Made by a program: the position numbers and the translations under genes. From assembly GCA_948474755.1 (NCBI GenBank), contig CAOLHI010000956.1, positions 682,001-746,000 on the forward strand: 64,000 bases of DNA, read 5' to 3'. Of this stretch, positions 11,725 to 22,699 are shown one piece after another; the first letter of the stretch is position 1; each line of letters opens with the position of its first letter. This DNA is from Ctenosaura bakeri (taxonomy: Eukaryota; Chordata; Lepidosauria; Squamata; Iguanidae). The notes beneath the pieces are model-generated. The model was not told the origin of the DNA. It searched no databases and was given only the letters and a program-made list of their open reading frames with translations.

Positions 11725-13075
11725 AAAAGCCATCAGAAGAAGACTAGGACTTGGAAGGCAGGTTTGAAGGAAGTAGATAAGATTCTGAAGTGTAAAGATG
11801 TATCACTGAGTACTAAAGTAAAGATTATCCATGCCATTTTATTTCCAAAGCTCAACAGTGAAGAAAGCTGTTAGGAAGAAAATCAACTTATTTGAAATGT
11901 GATGCTGGAGAAGAGTTCTGCGGGTACCATGGACTGCTAAAAAGACAAATACATGGGTCCTAGAGCAAATCAAGCCTGACAATTTGGAAGGGCAGTCATG
12001 AAGAAATTAGATAAGATCTTCAAGTATGAAGATACCATTAAATAGCAAAGTTGGAATCATCTATGCCATAGTGTTTCTGATTTCTATATATGAATATGAA
12101 AGCTGGATTGTGAAGAAAGCAAGCAAGCTGAAACGTAGTGCTTCAGGAGAGTTCTACAGATATTGTGGATTGCTAAAAAGACAAATGAATGATCCTATAG
12201 CAAAACAGGTTTGAACTCTGACTGGAAACTGAAATGACTAAACTGAAGTTGTTGTACTTTGGACACATCGTGAGATGACATTGTGAAAGACAATGATGCT
12301 TAGTAATGTCATGTACAAGTGATCCAGGAGTCAGATGGCTGTAAGGCAAGAGCCGTTGTAAAATTACTCTAATATAGCTGAGTCACAGGTTATCCAGCAA
12401 GATGAAAGGAGAAAGAAGAGGGAAGTGGCCAACTGGTCCAGAAACTGTTAAAGCAAATCAGTGTTCTAGATAAACAAAGCCAGCAAGGAGTAAAACACAA
12501 GAGTCACCAATCGTGGCTAGTCCGGGGTCAAGAGCAGGCAAATGCCAAGAGTACTACCAGTCACCGAGCTAGAATGGTTGCTAGCAACAAAGACTCCACG
12601 GAGCTGCTGGGAGATTTATAGGCAACTGTCTCGGTATACCAGTTGCTTAATAAGCCAACATTTCCTATCTAACAGGTGTTGGGATCCGTGGAGCCTCTTC
12701 TTGTTTCCTCTGCTATCTTTAGAAGACAGAGGTGAATCCTCAACATTTGCCACCTCCTGTTGAGGAGTGGACTTCCCAGCTGCGTCATCCTCCAGCTCCA
12801 CAGACTCAGAGAGACCACGGTTATCTGGAGCCATAAATTCCTGGCAATCTCATACTCCTGAGTCTGAGACTTCTGATGTCCAGAGGGTGAGCTATGACAG
12901 GGAAAGTAGGAGGCAGTAGGAAAAGAGGAAGACTACAATACAGGTGGCAAGGAAGCCACAATGCACAATGAGTTTGCCTGATCTAAGCAGGGCAGTTAAT
13001 GGTCAGGGCTCTTTGAGGTCTCTCAGTCACAGGGTCACAATAAATTGATGTTCACTTGATGGCAAACAACAACTA
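11725..13075 (+). mobile_element. RTE/BovB LINE 3' end, internally duplicated, split by an LTR
   Basis: The first part (11725-12000) encodes IRRRLGLGR, then DKILKCKDVSLSTKVKIIHAILFP. The same protein region starts again at about 12000 (KKLDKIFKYED), followed by YESWIVKKASK and the zone near 'tttggacacatcgtgagatg'. The sequence breaks at 12307, resumes at 12900 with 'gaggcagtaggaaaagagga', and ends in a BovB-like tail 'gggtcacaataaattgatg' with AAC triplets near 13065-13073. Many stops and frameshifts show it is inactive. The doubled segment implies either a duplication or two overlapping LINE insertions. Confidence 0.8.
12307..12899 (-). mobile_element. Solo LTR (593 bp) inside the LINE
   Basis: It begins TGTCATG and ends CTATGACA, a TG...CA pair with a short inverted repeat. 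The flanking five bases are AGTAA and GGGAA; comparison with the LINE copy at 17.8 kb suggests ancestral GCAAA/GGCAA at this site, so both fit a decayed 5-bp TSD. A minus-strand TATA-like 'gcctataaatctcc' is at about 12613-12626. There is no internal gag/pol sequence, so this is a solo LTR left by recombination. LTR family not identified; the strand rests on the TATA box only. Confidence 0.65.
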
Positions 13076-14084
13076 CTACTTCTTTCCTCCTCCTCCTTTT
13101 TTCCCAGGCCAGCTTAGAAAAGCCATGTCTTCTTCCACATTTCATCAGGACGTGACACAGTATCTTCCTCTAGAGAGACTGTGCGATGATATTCCCATGG
13201 ATATAAGAAGGAGGAACGCTGCCACAGGGATAAAAATGATTTAAAGACAGGAGGGGGAAGAAGAGAGAAGGCTTTCTATGTACTTCTACTCCCAAAAGAA
13301 TTTTGGAAGCCTAATAAAGAAAATGCAGAAAGTGCCTACCTACTGGGGGTGGGGATATTTGCCTTCCCCTGCACTCAGATTTTTAAAACTTTGATATCTT
13401 TCCCTTCCAAATAAAAAAAGAAACTTGCAAACTTCGGTAAATTCTTCAAAAATGAACTGAACTGAAATTTTCCCTTCATTTGGACTGGTCAAATTCAACA
13501 AGAGTAGCTATTCCTAGCATGGGGAGGACCATGTCGCACCATTCTGCTATATATAGAAGATGTTCAATATCTATTAGGGGGAAAAAAGAGGTACTAATCC
13601 TAAACCAGCATTACAAACATGGGCTGGATAAATATAGATGGATTCAAAGCTAGGCTTTTAAAGAATTAAACATTGAAAGCCCTAGATAGAACATATCTAT
13701 GTTTTTTGTTTCTCTCACATTTGATATTTCTCTTGAAACTCTGAACTTCTGATAGGAAGAAGTGTACTTGGTATTTGGTAAATTTTAAAGAAGAAACTCA
13801 AACAAAAATTTTGACCTACCCCTACTTCCCACTTTGACAGCTTGGAAAATGGACTGAAGGAGCAAGAAGCAATTCAGGTTGTAATCAGTATAATTATTAG
13901 TTCTTGGATGAATCTTACCAGCAACTGTTTATTTTTATTTCTGGCATCATATTCTGCCTAAACGAGATCCTCTGAGAGTCTGGAATTGCTCTGATCACAG
14001 TTTAGATTTTCTTCTTTTGGTGAATATGGCCAGTACCTATGCTTTGAACATGTATGCGTCTGTTTGTGTGTGTGTGTGAACCCT
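13076..14084. other. Unassigned DNA
   Basis: No gene or repeat recognised. A short CCT-rich tract lies at 13085-13105. Confidence 0.4.
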
Positions 14085-14283
14085 TTTACGGTACTCTTTA
14101 TTGAAACATGTGATGCCAGCTCAGTTCTTGAAATTAAGTGGTGTGAACCAGGTTTAGTAATTACCACCATTCTGGGAAGATAGTCCTTCTCATAGTAATT
14201 TTTGAATCCCATGTTGGGAGAAAGGCAGGATAGAAATAAAATAAAATTGTTTAATTTAATCTCATCTCTTTTATCACTACACA
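14085..14283 (+). repeat. First copy of a ~150-200 bp direct repeat, with short L2 tail inserted
   Basis: 'gaaacatgtgatgccagctc' through 'gtaattaccacc' and 'ctcttttatcacta' recurs about 390 bp downstream. Between 14203 and 14247 this copy has an extra segment, 'cccatgttgggagaaaggc' plus an A-rich end. This matches the 3' terminus of L2 elements and is missing from the second copy. Confidence 0.75.
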
Positions 14284-14477
14284 CATATATGCATGCAGGG
14301 AAAAGGAGTTCAGAAACCCCTTTTATTCACTCCCCCTACATGCAACTACCCTCACCAGGCTCCTCAGAACTAGAAAAAAAAATCCAGAATTCATTTTGCA
14401 TTTCTCCACTTCAGCTTTTCCTTGCATTGTATAATAGAGAAATGACACATTAATTGTGTGCTTTCTCCCATCCTTTT

Positions 14478-14630
14478 GTGACTCTCTTTACTGAAACATG
14501 TGATGCCAGCTCAGCTTTTTGGAAGGCATGGTGCGAAGCTCCTTTAGTAATTACCACCCGTTCTGGGAAGACAGCCCTTCTCTTAGCAATTTTAAGTTTA
14601 ATTTCATCTTGTCTCTTTTATCACTGAACA
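14478..14630 (+). repeat. Second copy of the direct repeat
   Basis: It is homologous to 14085-14283 ('gaaacatgtgatgccagctc', 'tagtaattaccaccc', 'ctgggaagacagcccttctc') with roughly 15-20% differences by eye. It lacks the L2-tail segment. It may be a local duplication or two insertions of one unnamed family. Confidence 0.75.
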
Positions 14631-15151
14631 ATTTCATTCCTGGCAGACTTAAGAGAATGCCATAAGACCCTCTGCTTCCTATTTTTCCACCAAATATCAA
14701 ATGACCTTTCTGCACATTCTTTCTGCCCTGGCAAGGTATTCACATTGTTTATAAAGCTGCAGACCGGTCCTGCATTCAGTGGAAACCATGGTAACAGAAT
14801 TGCCATTAAATGGCAAATAATTATTGGGTCATCCTAGTATACAAAGGAGTATAGTTGATGGTTGCTGTATTTCTATTAAAGTTCATTGATCTATTATATC
14901 AATAATATTGCCATCAAGTGGGAAGAGAGGACAGTCAGTTGACCTTTTCCATTAAAAAAGCTTCTGTAATAATTTTCTACCTGTGCAAACCTATACAGCC
15001 AGCAGAAATGAAATAGGACTCCTATAAAATTGTCTTATGCCAGCCAAATACAAAAGAATGATGGCAGCGTGGATTCACACAGTTGTAGTTATATTATTGT
15101 GTCTGTCTTATGGTCTGCAAGCATGACATTACTGACACAAAAATAAGCAGG
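14631..15151. other. Unassigned DNA
   Basis: Nothing recognisable. No frame longer than 61 codons. Confidence 0.4.
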
Positions 15152-15565
15152 ATTTTGTTGTCATTTACCTTCATGTCGACTTTGACTTATGGCAATCCTA
15201 TGAACCAGAGGCTTCCAAGATCACCACACATCAAATGTTCTGCTGAAGTCCTGCAAACTCACGGCCATGGTTTCCTTGACTGAATCAGTCCACAGTAGTG
15301 TGGTTTTCCCCCTTTCCTACTGTCTTCCACTTTACCAAGCTTTATGATCTTTTCCACTATATGTCCAAAGTACAACAGCCTCAGTTTAGTCATCTTTGCT
15401 TCTAATTAAAATTCAAGCCTGATTTGCTCTAAGATCCATTTGTAGATGTTTTTAAGGGTCCATCAAAACAGGTGTGGTTCCCAACTCCTATGCAGATAAC
15501 TCTCTTCCAGCACCACATTGCAAAAGAGTTGACTTTCTTCTCGTCAGCTTTCTTCACTGTTCAGG
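15152..15565 (-). mobile_element. RTE/BovB LINE 3' fragment (reverse)
   Basis: Read on the minus strand, it runs from a decayed 'ctgaacagtgaagaaagctg', through the part of the ORF seen near 12.1 kb, to 'ggaagacagtaggaaagggg', ending in a tail with 'ataagtcaaagtcgac'. It is the same family as the 3.3, 11.7 and 17.8 kb copies. It is 5' truncated and full of stops. Confidence 0.72.
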
Positions 15566-16430
15566 TGCATGCCCATAGGTGAGTGGTGCAAGAAAACAGA
15601 TGACATAGACCAGAAATTGGAAGAATGAAGGCCACAACTTTATTGGTCAAACAGTGTTTCTAACAGGCCAGTGTGTGAACCTCTGTGTTCATAACATAGG
15701 AGTTTACCTACATTCATGCTTGACAACAGAATAAGACTAGGGAATCCCAGATAACTGTATCAGTCTTTTTTTTGTCCCAGCTCCAGGATTACCACAGAGG
15801 ACAGAATTTCTACCTTTCATAACAGCTCACCATCAAATGAATAGGTGGACATGCCTTATCAGAGTGCATGGCTGGAGTGAATTCTCTGTTTAGAGAATTT
15901 TGATAAATGAGGACTTTAAGCAAAAGGGGAATATTTTATACAAAGAGCAACAAAAAAATATCCCAAGTATAGTTCAGTAGGTAACACAAAAATCCTGATT
16001 GTTACTTTTTTTGTTATCTGATTGACATGCCAGAAAATCCATGGAATTTGCTTTGTTAATTTTTTTTTGAACTCAACAACTCCTTGAAATATGTCAAGAT
16101 TTGAGGATCTTGATTAGACTCCTTTGGAAATCATGCTTCCTTATGATATTACACTGTAAACTATCCTTTGAGTGATTGTTAAGACCTGTCTCTCTGTGTG
16201 TGTATCTTTGTGTGTGTGGAATTAAATGGATGAACCAATCAGTGAAAGAGAAAGAGAAGGGAAAAGGTCACAGTGGTGGAACCTTTCACTTTGTCACAGA
16301 AAGATAGCAGGTATTGAATGTCCGATGTAATCTTTGTCATGAAAATCAGGTAACAAGGCACTGGTGTAACTCTATTCAGTGAACAACAGTCATGTCATTC
16401 ACTCTTGTTAGGGCTCAAATGGAGCTGTGT

Positions 16431-16435
<5 letters not shown>
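15566..16435. other. Unassigned DNA
   Basis: No gene or transposon end is recognised. Short GT-rich stretches occur at 16194-16219. T-rich tracts occur near 16004 and 16060. Confidence 0.4.

Positions 16436-16461
<26 letters not shown>
16436..16461. repeat. (GT)n microsatellite
   Basis: About thirteen GT units, preceded by an interrupted GT stretch from 16424. Confidence 0.93.
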
Positions 16462-17067
16462 AAATGTATCATACTTCACTCGTACAGTTAAATGAACTCA
16501 TTAATTTAGGCAATGGACTAAGAGAACCACAACAGCATATTCTTTTGACCTCTGAAGCCTGGTTATGGCAGTGCGGAAAGAGAAATAAGATGCTTGGAAT
16601 CTGATATAAGAAGAAGTCTTAAAAATTTGATGCTATTTTTTACACTCCAAATGCAGTCATTCTCATTTCTCTCTTTGGTTTTCAACATGAGAGCTCAGAT
16701 AGGGCTGAGCCAAAGCACTGATTTCAGCCCTCTTTGTCTGAAATCTAACTTCTTTTGAATTAGGCCAGTTCACTTGAAAATGAAGTTTGAGTACAAATCT
16801 TCCCCCATTCTTAGCAAGGACTCATCACTCCACCTACCAGCACTGTGCTGCTGAGCTTCAGTGTAAGGCAAGCAGGAAGGAAAGAATTGTCTGGACAAAG
16901 TAAGGATGTGGTTCATTTACCTTTTCTGTCCTGCAGCCAAAACATCTGTCTTCACAGTGAAAATGGGATTCAGCATTGCAGTTTGTAAATGGAGCTGCGA
17001 AAAAACCCCAACCCTTTACTCTTGAAACAGCTTCACTTGTGAGTGGTCTCTTTCTGGCCACGAATCA
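16462..17067. other. Unassigned DNA
   Basis: No recognisable gene or repeat. It borders the L2 fragment. Confidence 0.35.
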
Positions 17068-17640
17068 AAATGCTGGTCTTGATCTATAAAGCCCTGTACA
17101 TCCAGACTACTTGAAAACCTGTATCTCCCTATGCAAACCTGCCAAATATTATAATGTTCAGGGGAGAGTTTTCTCTCAGTTTCACCATCCCTATAGACTA
17201 ATTTTGGTGAGGATGTAAGAGGGACCTTCTCAGACTATGGAAATTCTTCTCTAGGGATGCTCAGCTGGCCCCTTCTCTGCTCTGTTTTTGCCAGCAGGCA
17301 GAGATATTTTTGTGTAAACAGTCCTTTGGCTCGTTTAGGTCAGAAGGATGTCTAATAGGTGTGCTGTATGTTTTACTATGTGTTGATTTTTTTAAAAAAA
17401 GTTAATAGTTTTAATTGAGTAAACAGTTTTTAAAAAAATGTAATATACATTCTTTTAGCTATCTTATTTTAACTTATATTGGAAGACGAGTTGGGTCCCA
17501 TATTGAGAGAAAGGAGGGTTATAAAATAAGTAAGTAAGTAAGTAAGTAAGTAAATATGAAGTTGTGTATTGAGAGAAAGGTGGATTATAAAATAAGTAAG
17601 TAAGTAAGTAAGTAAGTAAATATGAAGTTGTGTATTGACT
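17068..17640 (+). mobile_element. L2 LINE 3' end with duplicated tail
   Basis: The broken frame from 17068 reads roughly VLVLIYKALYIQTT, the C-terminal ORF2 region of L2 ('...IYKALN...GPxYL'). Decayed coding sequence follows to about 17330. The tail has 'gggtcccatattgagagaaa' and ends in (TAAG)n, which is the standard L2 3' layout. The tail then occurs a second time: a unit of about 70 bp, each with its own TAAG array (about 17526-17552 and 17594-17618). Inactive relic. Confidence 0.75.
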
Positions 17641-17799
17641 CAGCCCTATTTTTACATACTGTATACTAGGCATGAGAAAAGCATGATAGCAAAACTAGTC
17701 CCTACCATTAGGCTGGCACAGAGAGCAGCTTTGGGGTGCTATGATAGGAGCAGGAAATTTTTAGTTTATGTAACTTGCTCCTTTTATATTTTTACTGCC

Positions 17800-18213
17800 C
17801 AGTGTGGGACAAAGTTTAACAGTGAAGCTGGACCATGAGAAAAGCTGATAGAGAATAAACCATCTCATCTGAAATGTGATTTTGAAGGATACCAGGAATC
17901 ATAAGAAGACAAATGAAGGGACACAAGAACAAGTCACAGCTGAACTCTCACTGGAAGCCAAGATGACTAACCTGAAACTGTTGTCCTTTGGATATATCAT
18001 AAGGTAACCGGACTTACTGGAAAAGACAATAATGCTTTGCAAAGTGGAAGGCAATAGAAGAAGAGAAAGACCATACTGCAGGTGGCTTGATTCAATCAAA
18101 CAAAGTATAGCCTTGAGTTTGCAAGCAGGGCACTTGGTGACCAGGGTTCTTGGATATTTCTTATTCACAGGGTCACCATAAGCTGAAGTTGACCAAATGG
18201 CAAACTGCAGCAC
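17800..18213 (+). mobile_element. RTE/BovB LINE 3' fragment
   Basis: It contains 'aacagtgaagctgg', 'aagacaataatgctttgc', 'aagtggaaggcaatagaaga', and the tail 'gggtcaccataagctgaag'. In frame segments correspond to the last part of RTE ORF2 (MTNLKLLSFGYII-like). It is frame-disrupted. It provides the uninterrupted sequence against which the LTR and MITE insertions in sister copies can be read. Confidence 0.8.
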
Positions 18214-18264
18214 TGGGAACAGGTGTGGTAGGATTTCTTGCTTCATTTGTCAAAATAATATTGG

Positions 18265-18421
18265 CCGTTGCTGTTGTTGTTATTTTGTGCCTTCAAGTCA
18301 TTTCTGGCTCATGGTGACCCTATCATGGGGTTTTCTGGGTTGAGAGTGTTTGGAATGCCCAAGGTCACCCAGTGGATTACCATGGTGGAGCGGGGAATTG
18401 AACCCTGGTTGTCAGGGTTAT

Positions 18422-18466
<45 letters not shown>

Positions 18467-18585
18467 TTATATACAACACACACACACAGGGTTATAACTA
18501 TGTTATAGTTATATAATATATGCCATATAATATATAACTATGTTATAGTTATAATCCCATGCTCAAACCACACTGACTTTCGGTA
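18265..18585 (-). mobile_element. tRNA-derived SINE interrupted by (CA)n expansion
   Basis: It starts with GTTGTTGTT-type triplets, 'gtgccttcaagtcatttctg' and 'aaggtcacccagtggattac', and has the B box inverse 'ggaattgaaccctgg'. The tRNA-like end 'gctcaaaccacactgac' appears only at 18560-18578. About 125 bp of CA repeats and 'gttataactatgttatagtt' duplications separate the B-box side from the 5' end. Confidence 0.8.
18424..18544. repeat. (CA)n with 'gttata' satellites inside a SINE
   Basis: A run of about twenty CA units is followed by 'gttatatacaacaca', a second CA tract and repeated 'aactatgttatagttata'. The motif 'gggttata' occurs on both sides of the CA tracts, which suggests slippage or replication-repair duplications. 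Confidence 0.85.
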
Positions 18586-18741
18586 ATGTTGATTATGATT
18601 CAGATGCAAATGGCCAGTTTGGGTACTATACAACCTGGTTTGGGTTGTGGTGGGTGCCTTTTGCTGCCACAGAGAGAAATATCTGGAGACAGCCCTTATA
18701 GGTGGAGAAATAAAATTAGGTCAGAGAAATAATCAAATCTG

Positions 18742-19511
18742 CAGTGATGTAGACTCGAGTCGATTGACTAGGACTCAAGTCAGACTTAAGTCACTTCAAT
18801 TACTTGATTTGGACTTGACTTGGCAAAAATTACACACTGACTTGACTCAACTTGAGACTTGCATATTTTTAGTGACTGACTTGTTGCCCTTGGTTCAGTA
18901 ACATAACATATTGATCCAGTAGCCTTATGACTTGCTGGTCATATGACTATCTGTCTCAGATACAGTTCCCTCTGAGAAATGTGGACACATTTCTCAGAGG
19001 GAACAGCAAATGAGATAGGCAATGGGCTTGAGGTGGGCTTGACGTCTGCTCAGCAGCCTGTTCCTACTACAAATAGGAGAAGCTTTCTAAAACTTTTCCT
19101 AAGAGCAGAAGGCAAAACTCATGCCCATAGTGCAGGGTGCATATCTCAGAGGAAACAGAAAATGTGTTAGGCAGTGGGCTTGAGGAGGAAGGATCCTTCT
19201 TTCTAAAGCTCTTGAAGCTTCAGTAACGGGAAATAAGAAGGATCCTATTCCTCACTTCCAAAGCTGCAGATGGCAAAATCACAAAAGTGAAGGGTTGACT
19301 CTACTTAAATGGTTAAAACTGACTTTATTCAACTCTGTCCAGAAATTCTGGAATACAGGTTGGGGTATAAAGTTGGCTTCCAGACTTGAGACTTGACTTG
19401 AGACTTGACTTGAAAGTATCTTGAAAGGACTTGAGACTCAACTTGAGACTTGAAGGTAGAGACTTGAGACTTGATTTGAGAGTTGGAGTAAAAGACTTAA
19501 ATACGTCACTG
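18742..19511. mobile_element. Non-autonomous hAT-like element (770 bp) with perfect 8-bp TSD
   Basis: The flanks are identical: CAAATCTG at 18734-18741 and 19512-19519. The ends are inverted: CAGTGATGTAGACTCGAGTC at the left and, inward from the right, CAGTGACGTATTTAAGTC. An 8-bp TSD with CAGTG...CACTG ends is diagnostic of the hAT superfamily. Both subterminal regions are built of repeated 'gacttgagacttgactt'-like units (18760-18870 and 19383-19490). No transposase frame is present. The centre holds a perfect hairpin (18965-19004) and a duplicated 50-bp motif. Confidence 0.92.
18965..19004. repeat. Perfect 18-19 bp stem hairpin inside hAT element
   Basis: The arm 'gttccctctgagaaatgt' is followed by GGAC and then its exact reverse complement. 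The right arm's 'ctcagagggaacag' and following 'gataggcaatgggcttgagg' recur imperfectly at 19144-19184. Confidence 0.92.
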
Positions 19512-19519
19512 CAAATCTG

Positions 19520-22500
19520 TGAGATACTTGCTAAATTTTACACAAGAAAAGAGTGCCTCTGAACTGACATGAAAACTCACTGCCCAACATTCAACAGCAG
19601 CTTTCATAACCACTGGAGACCCTGGTGCTTTTCACAGATTGACACCTCTTCATTGTCTGCCTCTTTAAGCATTTCTGGAGATGAAAAAGGCCATGGTCTT
19701 CTCTTGTCTTTCTCACTATTCTGATTGAGAAAACACTAGGCAGTTATGTCAGAGAGGTGTAAATAACAATTCAAGGACCACAGCACTACTGGAGTTACAA
19801 CAACACTTTAAAAATAACCATAACCAGAGGGGCACACAGATCCAGAACAGCAGTAGCCAGATGTACAAATTAAAATAAAACCCAAGTTGCAAAATGGTGT
19901 GAATCTAGGGACATGGCGGTCAAAGTGGAGAAATACTTTTTTTTTATGGAGTTGCTGGCAGTTTTCATACTCTGTGACCTAAAATACCTCAAAAAGGCAA
20001 GCTGTAAACAAATTAAGATTGCTGGAGTATAATGTCAACCAGGTCATTGGATCCACCAGCCATCACTGAACCAGCCTGTATAACATCACCCATCTACTCC
20101 TCATTTGCTTTGCAGTGTCACCTAAAAAGTCTAAAAAGTTTAGAACAAATTTACACTGGGGGGAACTAAGAGTGCATCTTCAATGCAAAAGAGGAAAAAG
20201 ATGCAAATATTCTATTTTGAACGTGGGCACGAAGTATAGAAACGAGAGGCGTCAAGCTCTTGCTCCTCTTATTCTTCCCCTTCCCACTCTTATGACTCTG
20301 ATACTTTCAAATTTGCTTTTTATTTTTTTAAATCAGTTTAAACAATTGTTTGTCAAGAAAGGTGTCTGAATCTAAACGTAAAAGAAGGTCAAGGCTTTGC
20401 AAAACCTTCAACCTGCAAGTTGTACGTTCAAAGGCATGAGAAATAGCAGCCATAAGAATGGGGTAAGGAGTTGCAGAAGACATGGAAGACTGAGGACTGG
20501 TTGATATTTGAAATATCTTTTCCTGTTTGACCTGAGGATGTATGTTAATTAAGAACTTCTGCATGTGATCTGGTCCTTTCCTTGATAAGTTCACATAAAT
20601 AATTTCATAACTTTCCTGTTTTCAGAGGCAAAGCTAAATGCCAAATATAGCCTGGGGAAAAAGGTGGGAACATGTTAGGTTATCTACATACATGCACTGC
20701 TCTAGGGCGGACTGAATCATAACATATTCCATCTTAAGCCCTGTTCAGGCATTACATATTATGCTTGCTTGAACACAGCACCAGGGGAGTTCCCAGTCCT
20801 ACCTGCTTGTGTTGTCACTTTCCTCAGCTAGAAACAACGCCTCTGAAGAGGAATCTTTCTATATCAGGATAGAAAACCTCTATGTGAACAGGAACTTCTC
20901 ATCTTTACACATAGAAAGCAAGGACAGACTGTGATGGAGGTAGGCACTCCTCTGCTCCTATGTATTCAAGAAAGAGTGAGAAGTAACACCAAAATAGGGC
21001 TATACATATAATCAGCCCACCTAGAATCTACAGGACAAAAGGATAAAGGAAAACATTGGCTGCAGTCTTACATTGGGTGACATAATTGTTGGTTTCCCAT
21101 CCAACTCTCCACCTTTCTCAGCTCAAATTCCAACCATTTTGTGGTTGGTGGAAAGCTGTGAAAGAAGCAGAAAAGAGACTGCTTGGTTTTTTTATAGCTC
21201 GATGCACAGCAAAAGGCATCCACAGGGATTTCCAGTGAAGTCCCTGAAGATGACATCATTGCCCTGAGTCCACCTATAGGAAAATTTGGATGTTTGATTG
21301 TTGCTCTGTCCTTGCTCCTTACTGCCCAGAAAATGGCTGGATTCAGGGAGCTGCAGCTCAGAAAGTAGTTTTGGGGGTGCAGTTGGAATTTGGTTATTAC
21401 ATAGTTAGTAACAAATTTTGACCTCTGTTATGACCCTAAAAGTAAGTTGCAACAGCCCAAGTCCAATTTACATCATTGCAATTCACCAACAGGATACCAG
21501 CTATTATATTCTTTCTTCAACTTCCCCCAATCTGGTGACCTCTAGTTACGTTGGACCACAACTCTCATAATCTCCAACCAAGTTAAGCAAAAACCTCTAG
21601 AGATCTCCTGTGGGGCAACTGGTTCACAGCTAGACTGCAATCTTGTCATGTGTGCATAAATAAAACAATTATTCCAAAAACTATTATGGTCTAGTGTGCT
21701 CTCTCCCAAAATGAAGTGAAAGTCTGGTAAAGCAGGCTGTTGAACTTCTCAGCACCCAAGGAAATGGGCATCTTGATACATTATCCTGAAACAAATTGTA
21801 TTCCATCAAAACTATTTTAAAAATATATCTCCAAATGCTAAGCACAGCTCTCTGTGTGGAATAGCCTTACCCTTCCAAAGAACCACGTGATCTGTGATAA
21901 CATCTTGTTTAAGAACAAGTATAGACAAATAAAAAATTGACTTCAAGTTGTTTACAGTCACTTAAATGGACCAAATCAGATTGTAGTTTCTGGGAATTGG
22001 GCAAGACATAAGCTTACATTTAGTGTTTGGTCCTTCAGTGCTCTCATCACTTGATGCAACATTGCATGAATTCCCAGGCAGGGTTTGGGCAATGGCTAGA
22101 TCAACATGGATATGCCTAAGCAATGCCTGGAGAAATTTCAGAAACACTCTGGTTAGAAGCAGAATATTTAGCATGCAAGATGTTTAATACCCAGAATAGT
22201 TCTTTGCCCCTCCCTGAGACTTAGACAAGGAGAATGAATTATGCAGCACAAGAAGATACATGATTAATTTATATAATATACATTGTGGGAAAAAGAATTA
22301 GCTGTTCATGGAGTGCAAGTTGCTTTACCTTGGCACAGAATGTTGATTGATTTATTTTACAGCATAGGATATCTTGGTGTCAAATATACCGTTGGCACTA
22401 AAGAAATGCTATCATGCCCATCCACACAATAGCTGCCAGCTGTTTAGGTTTCTCCATCTATGTTGGACTGCCATTTCTTCTATTAGCTATGTGGAGGTAG

Positions 22501-22699
22501 AGAGAATGTCACAAACACATACATGGATTTTGGAAATGCTAGATTGGAGCCTAGCAGTTCTTTATACCAGGCATATGCACAGAAAATATATTGGGTTTGG
22601 GTCCCATTATTTATCACGGGGGATTGGTGCTTATGGCCTTTTGAAGTTCCTTACTGGGGTGACACTAGGTGGCACTTTTCTGTAGTAGTTCTCATTTTT
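19520..22699. other. Unassigned DNA (about 3.2 kb)
   Basis: No convincing exon, RNA gene or intact transposon. Frames up to about 100 codons have no domains. Sequence from about 22374 onward may already be the decayed 5' part of the L2 copy that is clear from 22700. Tracts such as T8 at 19936 and AT-rich 22260-22290 are unremarkable. Confidence 0.4.

Noticed and set aside
17526..17618. CRISPR-like repeat-spacer pattern in the duplicated TAAG arrays
   Set aside because: Only two units, made of an L2 tail and tetranucleotide slippage, in a vertebrate genome.
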